Notes: generated by a model from the letters alone, not told the origin. A DNA stretch of 64,000 nt from Larix kaempferi (GCA_027924585.1 BSBM01001719.1:33740001-33804000); one strand, 5' to 3'; positions 34,012-46,378 are shown, counted from the first letter of the stretch. Translations and numbers: made by a program.

Positions 34012-36400
34012 CGGAAGAATGGATCCCTGGCTCAATTTCTCCAGCATTTGGCTGCCCTCATTTCAACCCCCCTATCCCATGAAGAGGAGATTCATTTATA
34101 GGTCAAAAGAGATGAGGAGGAGAGGAGAGGATTAAGGGAGAAGGATGAGGTGGGATCCTACTAAGACAGGAGGCGAGTAAGATCCACCCTAAATGGAAGA
34201 GGTAAGCCTCCATGAGGGTATCCTTCGAGAGACTTCCCAAAAATTCACTTTTTTCCCTCCGCACAGGCATCAACACGCCCTAGACACTAGTAACATGCGT
34301 TAGCGACGTGCTATGTAGTGGAGCAAGCTGCGTTGATTAGGAAATACATGCTTTTCTATAGGGAAAGGTGCATCCACCTCTCTAAATAGGGTTTTAGTAG
34401 GGAAAAAACCTCACAACTCATCTTCTAAGGAGTTTTGTCCAAGTACCTTAGGGATTTAAGCAAGGAAAAGGTATACATGGTTTGTAATCATAACGAGTGC
34501 AAAAATTCAGTGGAACTGAATGCCCCCCAAAGTATGAAGCTAGAGTAACAGGATGGGTGAAATACTTTGATGGATAAAGTATAAAGGATCAAGGCAAGGA
34601 TCCGTCAGTTACAAATATGTCAATGATAACCAAGGATCTTTTGTAGTACAATAATTTTATCATCCCAACGACTCACAACATGGCTACTGACCAATACATT
34701 GTAGGTCCATGTTGACATTGATTGAAGATATGGCCACCAAAACACAACGTGGACCCATACCTGAATGACTGAACACAATCATGGATACTAAAATACAAGC
34801 ATATATCCATGATGAGATAATAACACAACCATGACCAATACAAGAGTGGATCTGTGTGTTAGTACATCAATGAAGTCTCCATCATAACATCTGTGTGGGA
34901 ACTTACTAAAAAATATCCATTGCAACCTGGGTGTAATAATAAGACATCAAACTAACCCAGGGTCTTCTACCCGTTCCCGAAATGATACGATTTTAACCAT
35001 GTGATTACAATGCATTGAAGTCGAACATGGTAGAAACCACTTCATTACCGGTCAATGATGTGAACCGTTAACAAGTGTGAGGGAAATCACCAATGATAAC
35101 AATGATCCCCAAGGTATCACTAGTACATCCAAGTGAATGTGAATAAATGAGTTGGAGTCGAACATACATGGAATCATTCAATCAGAGGTTAATGATGCAA
35201 ACCTACTGTCGAAAGTGAGGAAACCTGCCATTGAGGCATGCATGTTCCAAGGAACCAACTGGTTTCTAAGTCTAATTCCTGGATGATGAGCTGATGTCGA
35301 TAGGAATAGAATCGTCGAAGGAGGGCCATGATGTATCCCACATCATCGACACGAAACTAAACAAAGGAATTGATATAAGATGGTATATCAAATGAGTGTG
35401 AACTGACACAAAAGTGTAATGATAAATAGGGACGATCGACACAATGGAAGGCTTAATCAATGCGAAAGTTGATTCCGGCCAAAGACTTCCTTTGAACATT
35501 TAACGGCAAGACAAGCAACTTGGCAGCATTGACTCAACATAGCAAATACCAAGACATAATGCAACAAATGACTAGAGCATTCTTTGTAGGACCCAAAGGA
35601 TTAAAATGACTCGTGGAATTGGTATGACTCGAAGACAAGCTGACTACCCAACTGTTTGACTGGAATGTTGACATGTGCCATTTTCAAATGTTACTTTAAG
35701 ATGACATTAATACAGACTCAAATACATCTTCCCATTCCCTTAATTTCCCCATCATGATGGATAAGTGCCTCTCTTCTTTTTAACGAGATGGAAGAGGGTA
35801 ACAAACGCTCGATGTATCTCATCATATGATGAGCCCAATCTCACATGTTTTATGAACTTGAGAAAGGAGAGGTTTGGTCCCAAAAAGGGTCCTTCCATGT
35901 ATAATTTTACGAGTTCAAAGAAGGTAAACTTGGTGATGTTTCACATTTAGAGAGTTTGAAATGGTCAAAAGAAGACTCCCAATGGTTCTTTTTTCGTAAA
36001 AGTTAGTCTTCTCACCTGAAAAAGGATAAAACAACGTGAGAGAGAACTCTTCTAGTCATGATTGATTTTAATTTTTCGTAAATAGTCTAAATGGTCCGAA
36101 AAAGGGATAAACTATCACCAGATAGACGTCCTATCACATACTTTTACGAGCATGGAAGAAACAAGTTCACTAAGCAATGTTTTCATATTTGGGGAGTCTG
36201 AAAAGGGCTTAAAGGAGGATCCAAAAAGTTTCTTTTTCATATAGCTAGTTTCACGAGGTTGAAAAAGGGATAAACTATCGCTCGAAAGACGAATTTGTCA
36301 TGGTTGGTAACCGAGTACGACAAAGGTAAAAAGTACACTCAACACAGTTCCTTTTTCGTAAATAGTCTAGCGAGGCCGAATAAAGATATAGACCTATACT
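34012..36400 (-). other. Unassigned internal DNA (G)
   Basis: No gene. AACCCCCCTATCCC at 34062-34075 could be a minus-strand purine tract for the left LTR, which would lengthen that LTR by about 50 bp. The rest carries repeated phrases such as GAAAAAGGGATAAACTATC near 36100 and 36260. Confidence 0.35.
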
Positions 36401-37310
36401 CGATAGACACACCTTTTTCCTTAATTTTAACGAGCACAACTATGGTATCAAAAGCACTTGGAATCTTTTTCATGTTTGAACTAGAGCATGAAAAAGTAAA
36501 AAGTAAGCTTAAACGCATATTTTCATGTTTTTAACCAGAGCACGAAAAAGTGGAAAAAGTAAGCTCAACACCATCTTACTATTTTTAATGAGCTCGAAGA
36601 TAGGTTGGAAGAATGATCATGGTATCTGCTTCATTTTTTAATGAGCTTGCAACAAAAAATGAACTATGCTCGGGATGGTTTTCATGGTTTAGCAAGTTCG
36701 AAACTGAAAATAAAGTATGCTCGAAAAGATTCCTATTGGCAGATGTTTTCCCAACATGATGTCCAGAGGTTGGTACATGCCCCTAGCATGATTGCTAGAA
36801 GCTAGCGACTTAACTCCAACATTGTGTGGAGATGATATTGAGTTGATTTCAACATGATGTCCAAAGGTCGAAGACATGCCCCCTAAGCTTCGTTTCGTTC
36901 GCCTAATCTACTTCTTCAGTCGATTAAAATATTAGTTACTATTATGAATATGTTCACCAGAGACGAAGGAGGATCCAATGGCATAGGCGGGTTAAAAGAA
37001 GGTTTAGGTCCTAAATCTGGTGGGAGACTCGACTCAATGGGAGAGGGATATGTTTAATTTTTTAATGAGCTTGACATAGATAAGAAACCGTGCTCGTAAT
37101 GACCTATTTCATTTTTTAATGAGCTTGAAACAAGAATAGAACTCTTCTCATGAGGTATTGTTTTATTTTTACACAAGCTTGAAACAAAAAATAAATGTGC
37201 TTGAGGAGACTTGCTTCATTTTGCACAATCTTGAAACATGAAATAAACCATTCTTGAATTTTGTTTCATTTTTTAACGAGATTCACACAGAACGGGAACT
37301 ATGCTCAGTG
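36400..37310. repeat. Degenerate ~54-bp tandem array
   Basis: Units built on ATTTTTTAATGAGCTTGAAA and a variable ATAGAACTATGCTCG part recur at about 37053, 37108, 37163, 37216 and 37265. Looser copies occur at 36420-36700. It is strongly diverged, so an old minisatellite. Confidence 0.65.
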
Positions 37311-38306
37311 ACACCTTCATTACTTCCAAGAGGACGACGCTCCAGAAGGAATACAAGTCAAAGGATAAGCCTCGATCATGGCTTCTAATAGGTCCTCATT
37401 GGAAGGAAGATAAAACATGCCAACTCCCGAATCTAAGGTTAAAGAAGACGAGAAATCAGAGAGAGGCCTGTGTTCAGCAGAATTTGAAAGCACGAGATAA
37501 AATGCCACATAATTGACCTGTGGTGGGTAAGATATCGCATGGAAATAAGTCATATGTTCGGTAGTCGGATGAGAGTCAACAAATGAAACTTGGTCAATAG
37601 TCACAATGTGTCCTTCATGAGGGAAATACAACACTAAGAAGAGTGGACACGAGGGATTTCATTGCATAGAGATAATCTCGTTTGAGGATTAGATTAAAAT
37701 CCAAAGGACTCGCAACTACCAAAACATCAATAAGACCATTTTTTCGCATAATGAAATAGGAAACTAAGGAACAACCCCCATAGGTTGACTGATTCCGTTG
37801 TTAAAAGCTAACAAATTCTAATTAATGGGCATAGGCTGCGGGGAACCCATAGCATGCCAATCATTTGAGGACAAAATACTAACTACGACACCTTCATTAA
37901 CTTTAGTATGAGGTACATCTATATGAAAAACCCGCACAATGATTTCGAAAGGCAGATAGGAAGGAAGACGAGCAGGGTATTTTTTAAGGATTATAGAATT
38001 TTGCTTAAGTATAGTATTCTAGGCGATTATATTTTGTTGAAAAAACATAAATATAGTTTGATAGGCGAATTTTAAATATGAAACATACAATTTACTATTG
38101 AAAATTGTAAAATTTGGCGAATATTATGATTAAAAAACATATTTTATGTAAATATAGGCGATATTAGAGACTAAAAATGACTAAATAGCGAATTTATTTT
38201 TTGAAAAAACGCCCAAAAAATAGCCAGTTGGCAAAATTTCACCCCTAAAAATTTCCTTGAAGACGAGGTGCAGAGAGTCTGTTCCAATCGACAAAAATCA
38301 ATTGAT

Positions 38307-38705
38307 TCAGAACCAAAGGTGGAATATTGTAAGCCTCATTACTTGTGGGGGTCCTAAAATAAAAGGATTAATCCCCCCCTGCATGGTATAATCTGTATTA
38401 ACAAGAAGAACCTGAGAGGTATTAGATTCACTCTCTAACGGGAGAGTGGGATCGACTGAGGATAAAACTAGATCGATCGCTTGGGTATTGCTCTTCGAGG
38501 GAAGAGTGGGATCGACCGAGGATGAAAATAGATCGACCACTTGGGTTTCACTCTTTAAGGAAATAGTGATATCGATCGAGGATGAAACCATATCGACTAC
38601 TTGGGTTTCACTCTTCAAGGGAAGAGTGGGATCGGCCGAGGATGAAACTAGATCGACTGCTTGATCAACTGATGGCAAGTCAAGAGGAAATTTACTACAA
38701 CTCAT
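38307..38705 (-). CDS. Repeat-containing ORF of unknown function (possible gag of G)
   Basis: 132 codons from an ATG at 38705. The middle consists of four 20-residue repeats with consensus like QVVDLVSSSVDPTLPLKS, encoded by an exact 60-bp DNA period (matching points at 38461, 38521, 38581 and 38641). The repeats are acidic and hydroxyl-rich and contain no known domain. The frame lies 420 bp downstream of another minus-strand ORF start (39431), so both may belong to one decayed gag-like gene. It may equally be a minisatellite whose period keeps frames open. Confidence 0.4.
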   Translation of the reverse strand: MSCSKFPLDLPSVDQAVDLVSSSADPTLPLKSETQVVDMVSSSIDITISLKSETQVVDLFSSSVDPTLPSKSNTQAIDLVLSSVDPTLPLESESNTSQVLLVNTDYTMQGGINPFILGPPQVMRLTIFHLWF

Positions 38706-39125
38706 TGGAGGCTATGATTGAGACACATAAATACCCTCCAATAATTGTGAATCTTAATCCATGCAAGGACAAAGGTAAGTACAGTGCATGTCCCTACATA
38801 ATAAGCATAGATTCTTGACATTACTTTTCCGACTCTTAACCAATGAGTCATTGGTTGACAAGGTGTCATCAGTATGATGTCCAGAGGCTGATGATATGGG
38901 TCGTTCCGAATCTTGCGACCATACTTCTAATATCTTGGGAATACCAGGTCAATCCTTAAGAAAATGGGGCCCCTTGCAAATCCTGCAAGGGAACTTAGGT
39001 TTACGAAGATTCGAAACAGGTTCATCAATACTCCCAACATGATGATCAATGGTCGGTGGGTTTCCAACATGATGGTCAGAGGTAGGAGCTTTGTCTTTTT
39101 GCTTAGTGTTCTTCTTCTTATCCAC

Positions 39126-39431
39126 CTATTTACTAATGTCACAACTTTCGGAAGGCGAAGAGGAAGAAAGGGAAGAAGACTTAACATTCGACGAAGAAGG
39201 TGAAGGATCAACGTGAGGTTGATGCTCTTGTGGGGGAGGACTGTGATCCGACACAATTGGTGCACTTGGGATAACCAAATTGTAGAATAACCATATTGGT
39301 AATCCTATAGTAAATCCAAGAAGGCTCAACATGGACATGAAGGGAGGACCAACACCTCCATATGGAGGAAAAACAAAAGACATACCCTGAAAAGGGGTCT
39401 CTTGGTTGGTAGTCCCGGAAGAGTTTTCCAT
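39126..39431 (-). pseudogene. Gag-like N-terminus, element G
   Basis: 101 codons from ATG 39431, starting MENSSGTTNQETPFQGMSF. It has a Pro/Gly-rich then hydrophobic segment followed by a Ser-rich tail, and ends in frame with a stop. N-termini of this kind head plant Ty3 gags, but I see no definite gag domain. It lies on the strand and at the position expected for gag of G. Confidence is low. Confidence 0.35.
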
Positions 39432-39545
39432 ATCTAAACTCTCTAAGAACCTCTAAATTACCACACAAATCAAATACTACTCAAATCTAAAAGCAACAAG
39501 CAGTTTGTGAAAGGGATGGATAAATAAGCCGAATTCTCATAGGAT

Positions 39546-39858
39546 TGTCAAATCATCGCAACTTGCAATATACTGTAGGGTCCAACAGTTATACTCGGCC
39601 CAATATTTCATAGCACTAATTAGGGAGGATTGAAATGAGAAAAATTCATTTTCTAAGAAAATTTCCAGTGCAGATAATAAAGATAATCCATAAATGGATA
39701 ATAAAAATATATTTGGATAAATGATGAGATATAATTTTACATTTACAATGTTTGGACTTTTATAAGCCCATTTGTGTCTTTTCAAAGATGAGGCACGACT
39801 TTTGACCTTTTTAGTTAATTAATTAATTTATAATTATTATTTATTATTTATTAATATT

Positions 39859-39912
<54 letters not shown>

Positions 39913-39945
39913 TTTGTTATGTTATTATTAGTTTTTTATATAACA
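39546..39945 (-). repeat. Left LTR of F (3' LTR on the minus strand)
   Basis: TGTCAAATC ... TATATAACA, 400 bp. Matches 40634-40903 plus 44216-44246, except that the first 86 bp have no counterpart on the right. It includes a 48-bp AT microsatellite (39863-39910). Confidence 0.85.
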
Positions 39946-40633
39946 TTTCCTTCCTCTTCGAGATGCTTTGTCCTCAAAGCATGCTTATGGAAGACCTCTA
40001 TCTTCTGTTCTTGCTCGTAATGCTTTTCTCGTGATCTCTTGTGTTGATAGCCGCAACACTTGACGAAACGAGACAATATGAGTTACGAATTCCGAAGAAA
40101 AAATGTCGCATCGAATGTGAAATGGTCCATCTGAGATCTATCTTCATCGGAGTTGTTTGTTGATTGCTTTGTTGGATGGAACTTCTTGTTTGTTGCTTAG
40201 TTTGTTGATTTGGTGTTCTTTCTTGTCTAAAATCATAACTCCTCCGTGTAAGTTCATTTTGACCTTGTTGTTGGTTAAAATGTTGTTTATAATTTGGGTG
40301 TCAATAAGGAGTTCTTGTTGTTTGTTTTTCTGCTGAATTGAATTTTGTTTGAACTGTGACGGGGACCGGATTTGTATTTGTTTCCTCCACTTGAATTTGT
40401 TTGTCAGAGAGTCTACATGGTTCCTTATGGATTTGCTCTAATTTGTTCTCTAATAGATTGTTATTACTCTCAATCTTCTCGAACTTCTCTTCTTGTGACA
40501 TTTTGTCCTCTTTCAACTTCTTGATTTGTTCCTCTAATTCATGATTAAGATTTCCAAGGTGATGATTTTCTTCTTTCTTTTCTAGTATTTTCCTTTTCCC
40601 TTCGAAGTCTTCATTAGAATGCTTTGATAGCAT
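39946..40633 (-). pseudogene. Internal relic of F: pol tail plus gag coiled coil
   Basis: Just inside the LTR the minus strand reads CFEDKASRRGRK, the usual Ty3 pol end (compare FNVEDKASLKGK in E). Further right, 40301-40633 encodes 110 residues starting MLSKHSNEDFEGKRKILEKK with a clear charged heptad pattern. This is coiled coil like the E gag N-terminus, ending in a Gln/Thr-rich tail. The ATG at 40633 sits at the deletion junction, so the true start is lost. Confidence 0.6.
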
Positions 40634-40903
40634 TGAAATGAGAAAAACCCATTTTCTAAGAAAACTTCTAGTGCAGATAATAAAGATAATCCATAAATGG
40701 ATAATAAAAATATATTTGGATAAAATATGAGATATAATTTCACATTTACAATGTTTGGACTTTTATAAGCCCATTTGTGCCTTTTCAAACACGAGGCACG
40801 ACTTTTGATCTTTTTAGTTAATTAATTAAATTTTAATTATTAATTAATAATAATAATAATATTATTATTATTATTAATAATAATATATATATATATATAT
40901 ACT
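40634..40903 (-). repeat. Right LTR of F, portion left of the H insertion
   Basis: Begins TGAAATGAGAAAAA directly against gag-like sequence, so a deletion has joined gag to the LTR interior and removed the PBS. It continues after H at 44211-44246. ATACT at 40899-40903 is duplicated at 44211-44215. Confidence 0.8.
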
Positions 40904-41722
40904 TGTTTGGATATTCCTATACTCCATCCTAGTCCCACCAGTATTTTGATCATTTACATTTTCAGTCATGCATTCACTTTTAGGGTTTTCATGCATCATT
41001 TAGGGTTTGCATGCATTTGCATGCATTCCAGTCATCAGTCCCAGCACCTAGCCCTCAGTTAGCTAGCCCCCGGAGCTTCCTTCTACTCAGTTTCTGTCCT
41101 CCTAGCCTGTCATGCGCCCTCCTTTCACCTACTACATGAGAAGGGTGCCTTTCTCACCTACCAGTCCAGTTTACTTCAGTTATCCACCATTCTTTCCCTG
41201 ATTTGAGGCCAGACTGACTCCTCACTGATGTTATCACTTCGATTGACCTCCGATGAGACATGACTACCTGTTCTAACTCCAATTATCTCCTCATGTGCCC
41301 TCCACTGAGCCTCCTTCATTCAGTTAGTGTCTCCATGTGCCAGTTACATTTAGTTACACCTACCACACTCAGTTAGACTCACGGTTGACAGTTACTTGTT
41401 CATTGATGACTCCATCGATGATGAGATAGACTACTAGTTGTGCTCTAATGACCTCCAGTGATCTTTTGATCACTCCATGAAGGCTAATTCGAATTTCCAC
41501 CTTAGGCATTCGAATCGTCATGCATTGTACTACTTATTGTCCATATTGTGATTAATTAATTAGTGTGTGTGAAGTATTTTTGCTTCTATCCGAGTTCTAC
41601 TGTATTATTATTCTGTTGCTCATTATACTGCATTGACCACTCTTCTTCTATTTTCTTGCTTAATCAATTACTTTCTTGTGAGGTATACATCATCTCTTAG
41701 ATCTGCAGTGAGGATTTTCACA
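40904..41722 (+). repeat. 5' LTR of H
   Basis: Starts TGTTTGGATATTCC and ends ATTTTCACA. Shares CTATACTCCATCCTAGTCCC and long collinear tracts with 43391-44210. Confidence 0.88.
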
Positions 41723-41734
41723 TGGTATCAGAGC
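41723..41734 (+). other. Primer-binding site of H (initiator Met)
   Basis: TGGTATCAGAGC, directly adjoining the LTR end. Confidence 0.88.
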
Positions 41735-41970
41735 ATGTTGAGAGTATTGTTTATCTCCATTCCTGAGAGTTTTTTGCAGGTTATTATCCAGATTTCGAGT
41801 GCAACAGTTGCAATAGTTTCTGCATTTTTGCAGCAGTAGCAGTTGCAGATATTCTCTATTTTTTTTGTAGGTCTTCTATAGCTTCAATGTATTAAGAAGA
41901 AATCCCTCCTCTTTCTCCATTCAACTATGATATTCTTTCTCCACTCAACTATGGTGAATGGAAACCACTG

Positions 41971-42459
41971 ATGATAGCACATTTGAAGAAAAATGGTCTC
42001 TTTGATCATTGTTTTGAAAGAGAGTTCGAATCCTCTGAAGAAGAGAATGATTGGTTAGATGAAGGTGGAAGAGCTATTGCAGCCATGATGTTTGCTATGA
42101 CTGAATGGATGTTATATGACCTCCCTGATTTTTCATCACCAAAAGAGCTATGGGCTCACCTGGATGTAATATTTGACAGACATAATGAAGGAATTGGTCC
42201 AAACCCTTTCGAGAACAAGCAAAGTGATGCATTCGCCCTCCTTGATGATCTCATTGATCATGAACCAGTATCAAACACATCTCATATTGAAGTTGTCCAC
42301 AAAGAAGAAGAACTTGCAGATTCTACACTCATGCTCCAAATTTCTTCTCTTTCTGTGCTAGCTCACACTCTATATATTGCAGAAGGTCCTAAATCCTCTC
42401 TTGCACCAGAGTCTGTTGGTTTGCATCATGATCACATGATTATTTCAGAGGTAAAATAA
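41971..42459 (+). pseudogene. Copia-type gag N-terminal fragment in H
   Basis: 162 codons from this ATG. In-frame sequence upstream (NYGEWKPLMIAHLKKNGL) matches the start of copia gags (the DUF4219/UBN2 type), but it is preceded by a TAA with no earlier ATG, so the true start is lost. The segment MLYDLPDFSSPKELWAHLDV matches the usual 'W..L...Y' helix of that family. Only about the first third of a gag is represented; the rest is an acidic tail without an RNA-binding knuckle. Not expected to work on its own. Confidence 0.7.
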
Positions 42460-42570
42460 TCTATTAGAGGTAATGTATTCGCTCTCCTCAAGCAATCACC
42501 TCTTATTTACTACTATATGATCATTATTCCATGCTTTCAGAAGGTTATTGAAGAATATGGCCATTGCCAT

Positions 42571-43110
42571 TCGCTTGGGATAATTTCTCATGCACATCAT
42601 GGTTTTGATCTCACCCCTGCTGGTTCAAAGGAGATCTCAAGAAACCATTTCCATCCGCTTGGGATAATTTCTCATGCATTTACTGGTTTTGATATCATCT
42701 CTTATGGTTCAAAGGAGATCTCAAGAAACCATGATTCAAGCCTTGGATCTGATTTGGATTCCAAGCAATCACCTCTCATTTAACACTGTAAGATAATTCT
42801 TTCATGTTCTCAGAAGTTTATTGAAGATAATGGCCATTGCCATTCGCTTGAGAAAATTTCTCATGCACTTACTGGTTTAGATCTCACCTCAAATGGTTCA
42901 AAAGAGATCTTAAGCAACCATGATTCAAGTCTTGGATATGATTTGGATTCCAAGCAATCTTTATTATTTGATGGTTCTTTTTGGCATAATCTCACCCATG
43001 ATGGTTCGAAGGAGAAGACAAAAGACTATCTACACATTCATAGATTTGATCCTACCTCAGCTGATTCGAATCACAGGTTCAAGGATCATCCTCATACTTT
43101 TGGATTTGTT
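42571..43110 (+). repeat. ~84-bp degenerate tandem repeat inside H
   Basis: Units at 42571 and 42655 share CGCTTGGGATAATTTCTCAT and GGTTCAAAGGAGATCTCAAG. A third lies at about 42841, and partial copies extend to about 43110. The region replaces where pol would be. Confidence 0.75.
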
Positions 43111-43375
43111 CTCATCACATTCGATCTGAAGAGCAAGTACAAGCACATGCTTTTTGAGCATGATCCACTTCTTCCCAAGAAGAAGATACCTCCAGACATA
43201 TGACCAAGCATCACACCTGCTTGAGTTTGGAGCATTTATTTTTTATGTGTGCCTTACAGTTTGTTTTGAGGGGGGGTTTATTTTTCCCATGAAATTTTCC
43301 CCACTTCCTTGGTTTATTGACTGTTATTATTCATTGTATTGGGTGACCTTTGGTCTTAGTTACCAGGGCCCAGGA

Positions 43376-43390
43376 TGGATTAAGGGGGGG
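43376..43390 (+). other. Purine tract of H
   Basis: GGATTAAGGGGGGG directly before the TGTTAGG start of the 3' LTR. Confidence 0.8.
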
Positions 43391-44210
43391 TGTTAGGATA
43401 TTCCTATACTCCATCCTAGTCCCACCAGTATTTTGATCATTTACATTTTCAGTCATGCATGCACTTTTAGGGTTTGCATGCATCATTTAGGGTTTGCATG
43501 CATTCCAGTCATTAGTCCCAGCACCTAGCCCTCAGTTAGTTAGCCCTTGGAGCTTCCTTCCACTCAGTTTCAGTCCTCCTAGCATGTCATGCACCCTCCT
43601 TTCACCTACTGCATAAGAAGGGCGCCTTTCTCACATACCAGTCCAATTTACTTTAGTTATCCACCAGTCTTTCCTTGATTTGAGGCCAGAATGACTCCTC
43701 ACTGCTGTTATCACTCCGATTGACCTCCGATGAGACATGACTACATGTTCTGACTCCAGTTAGCTCCTCATGCGCCCTCCACTGAGCCTCCTTCATTCAG
43801 TTAGTGTCTCCATGTGCCAGTTAAATTCAATTACACCTACCACACTCAGTTAGAATCAGTTTGACTGACGGTTGACAGTTACTTGTTCATTGATGACTCC
43901 ACCGATGATGAGATAGACTACTAGTTGTGCTCCGATGACACTCCAGTGATCTTTTGATCACTCCATGAAGGCTAATTCGAATTGCCACCTTAGGAATTCG
44001 AATCCTCATGCATTGTACTACTTATTGTCCATATTGTGATTAATTAATTAGTGTGTGTGAAGTATTTTTGCTTCTATCTGAGTTCTACTGTATTATTATT
44101 CTGTTGCTCATTACATTGCATTGACCACTCTTATTCTATTTTCTTGCTTAATTAATTACTTTCTTGTGAGGTATACATCATCTCTTAGATATGCTGTGAT
44201 GATTTTCACA
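43391..44210 (+). repeat. 3' LTR of H
   Basis: Starts TGTTAGGATATTCC and ends ATTTTCACA. 820 bp against 819 bp for the 5' copy. Confidence 0.88.
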
Positions 44211-44251
44211 ATACTTTGTTATGTTATTATTATTTTTTATATAACAAGGAT

Positions 44252-44744
44252 TTGGACCGTACCCCTGACCATCATAACCCAACTACTTAGTAGTACATGC
44301 ATAGTAATCTCCTTGAGTGTTGTTCTCGACGTATTGCGACAATTAGACGACCAATAGGTTTACTCAGATGGTTCCAGGATCCTAAAGGAATCTCCCGATA
44401 TACACAAGGTACGTGGGAGCTTAAATCCGTAGTAGTGCCGTCTAATGCACAACCATACGAAAGGGGCCTTCCTATATACCATCAAGTACGTGAAAGAAAC
44501 TTTCAATATACCATAAAAGTACGTGAAAGGTCGTTTGATATAACAAAGAGTACGTGGAAGAAACACACAAACACCAGAATGTAGTGCAGGAAAATAATGA
44601 CAACTCCTACGCTTTAAGATGTTGGAACACATCTCTAACCTATGATTCAATTTGCTAAGGATTTTAATTTAACTATCGCTTGATTTTATCTTATGCGGTT
44701 AAGTGGACAAATGGAAATTTAGACCTGACTCAAAACCATGAAAG
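44252..44744 (-). other. Element G leader piece between F and C3
   Basis: Contains a short array of GTACGTGAAAG-type motifs at about 44408, 44484, 44520 and 44550 (TACGTGGGAG, TACGTGAAAG, TACGTGAAAG, TACGTGGAAG), spaced about 36 bp apart. No gene. Its right end GAAAG is the C3 target site. Confidence 0.45.
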
Positions 44745-46363
44745 TGTAATGTCTCCATTTTGACCCCTTTGTATTAAATCGTAAATGATGTAAATATTGT
44801 AATTTAATCATGGTGAGGAGCTCAAGGCCAAGGCCCCACCATTGATTTAGCATTTTATGTATCGGAAATTAAGGAATAGATGCCTATGGCTCTTGTGCTA
44901 GATATGCACAATGTAAATTAAGACATGATGTAAATACGAATTTTAATGGAAAACCCACAACTGGCTATGCTATGCAACAAAGGGATGGGGGCATGATTCT
45001 ACAAGGAATAGGGAGGGAAATTATTCAAAACCCTTGAGTCAATGGTGTTAATCCATGTGTCAATGAGAAAACCCATAAACCCTCAACTACTCATTTTGTG
45101 TTATGGACCCAATCATTTAATTCTTCCAAGAGTTGGTTGAGTCAGTTAATGCCTTGGGAATGAAGAGGTATGGCAGCCAATTTCGTGTATGGGCAAGCCA
45201 TCAACTTGGGAATTCGTGTTTTTGCTTCTTGGGGAAGAAAAAACCCACGAAATGGGGCCCAAAATCCATTCTAACTCCATAGTTTTTCCTCTCTCACGTA
45301 GATTGAGAGGGCTGGAAGTTACACTCACGTTTTTCATAAAAAACGCAGGGTTTTCCTTGCCCAGAAACTCGTTTTTGGTTTTGGACAGTAGCTGGGAAGA
45401 AGGGGCTGTGAATTGGGACTGTATGGAGGTCGTTTTGCCCCAGAATTGCCATGGACATTTTTCTGAAAATGATTTCTGCTCTCTAGGGTTGTTCCCCAAT
45501 TGCCATTTCGTTTTTGGGCTTTCCCCCATTTTTCTGAATTGGTAGAAACTCCCTCTTTGGACGTCCCATTGAAGAAACGTTTTTATCATGCCCAATAATT
45601 GTGGTTCAGCTGTTATGTGCATCCTTGTTTTGGTTTGAACCTATGAGCAAGAAACTTGGACTGGTAGTGGACATAATTGGCTTGATAAACCTAGTGGAGG
45701 GAGTAACCTCTCAAGAAGATCAAGAGGGCTTTGGATACTTTTCTATGCACACCTTGAGAGCACTAGAAAGGAAGGTATGGCTTGAGGGACCGTGTGGCAG
45801 TGAAGAGAATACTTCCTTGTGTTGGGTGTGTAGGCATTGTGAGTGCCAAGATGAATAGATCTGGGAGGGGTACCCATAGCTCTGTGGTTGAGCTCACTAG
45901 CTTAGCAATTCTTCCTTTCAATTCCCTAGCAGCCTGATAAACCCAATTGCAGATTGGCTTGGCTCATCTTGGTGTATGCTTGGCTATGTGTGAGTCTACT
46001 GTTGCCTGGTTCCTTGTAGTAATCATGCCCAGCTCGGGGGTGGCAGTTGTATCAAGAGGTTGATAAGCACAACTGGCCTATGGTTGGGAGGAACATTGCA
46101 GTTGCATAGCCAGTTGCTTGGGACTACTGTTATAAGATAAGTACTCTCTTGTGTTAACTTTGCATTTATTTCTTTGATGAATACCATGAATGTATGATGA
46201 ATGTGTAATTGATATTATTTCCGCTGTGTAATACTTATAATCATACAATCCATATGTCTTTTACATTATGTGAATGCTTAGTTAGAAGTTCATGGGGCTA
46301 GATGCCCGGTTTTTGCATCACGATCCTCTCTATCATGCTGGTATGGTAGGAGGGGACTTTACA
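44745..46363 (+). repeat. 5' LTR of C3
   Basis: TGTAATGTCTCC ... CTTTACA, 1619 bp. Frames at 45146-45622 (minus) and 45189-45545 (plus) recur in the 3' LTR and overlap on opposite strands, so they are not treated as genes. Confidence 0.95.
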
Positions 46364-46366
46364 TTT

Positions 46367-46378
46367 TGGTATCAGAGC
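46367..46378 (+). other. Primer-binding site of C3 (initiator Met)
   Basis: TGGTATCAGAGC, 3 bp after the LTR. Confidence 0.9.

Larger units (their letters stand above)
40904..44210 (+). mobile_element. Element H: 3.3-kb non-autonomous copia-like element, TSD ATACT
   Basis: 5' LTR 40904-41722, internal 41723-43390, 3' LTR 43391-44210, flanked by ATACT on both sides. It has an initiator-Met priming site, a short gag relic, an ~84-bp tandem repeat region and a purine tract. No protease, integrase or RT is present. The LTRs are about 820 bp with dozens of differences, so it is moderately old. Confidence 0.88.
39546..44246 (-). mobile_element. Element F: minus-strand Ty3 deletion derivative with TSD AGGAT
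   Basis: Bounded by AGGAT at 39541-39545 and 44247-44251. Left LTR 39546-39945. The internal region is only 688 bp (39946-40633). The right LTR starts at 40634, is interrupted at 40903 by element H and ends at 44246. The internal region keeps only a pol C-terminal tail and a gag-type coiled coil, so almost all gag-pol and the PBS are gone. Confidence 0.8.
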
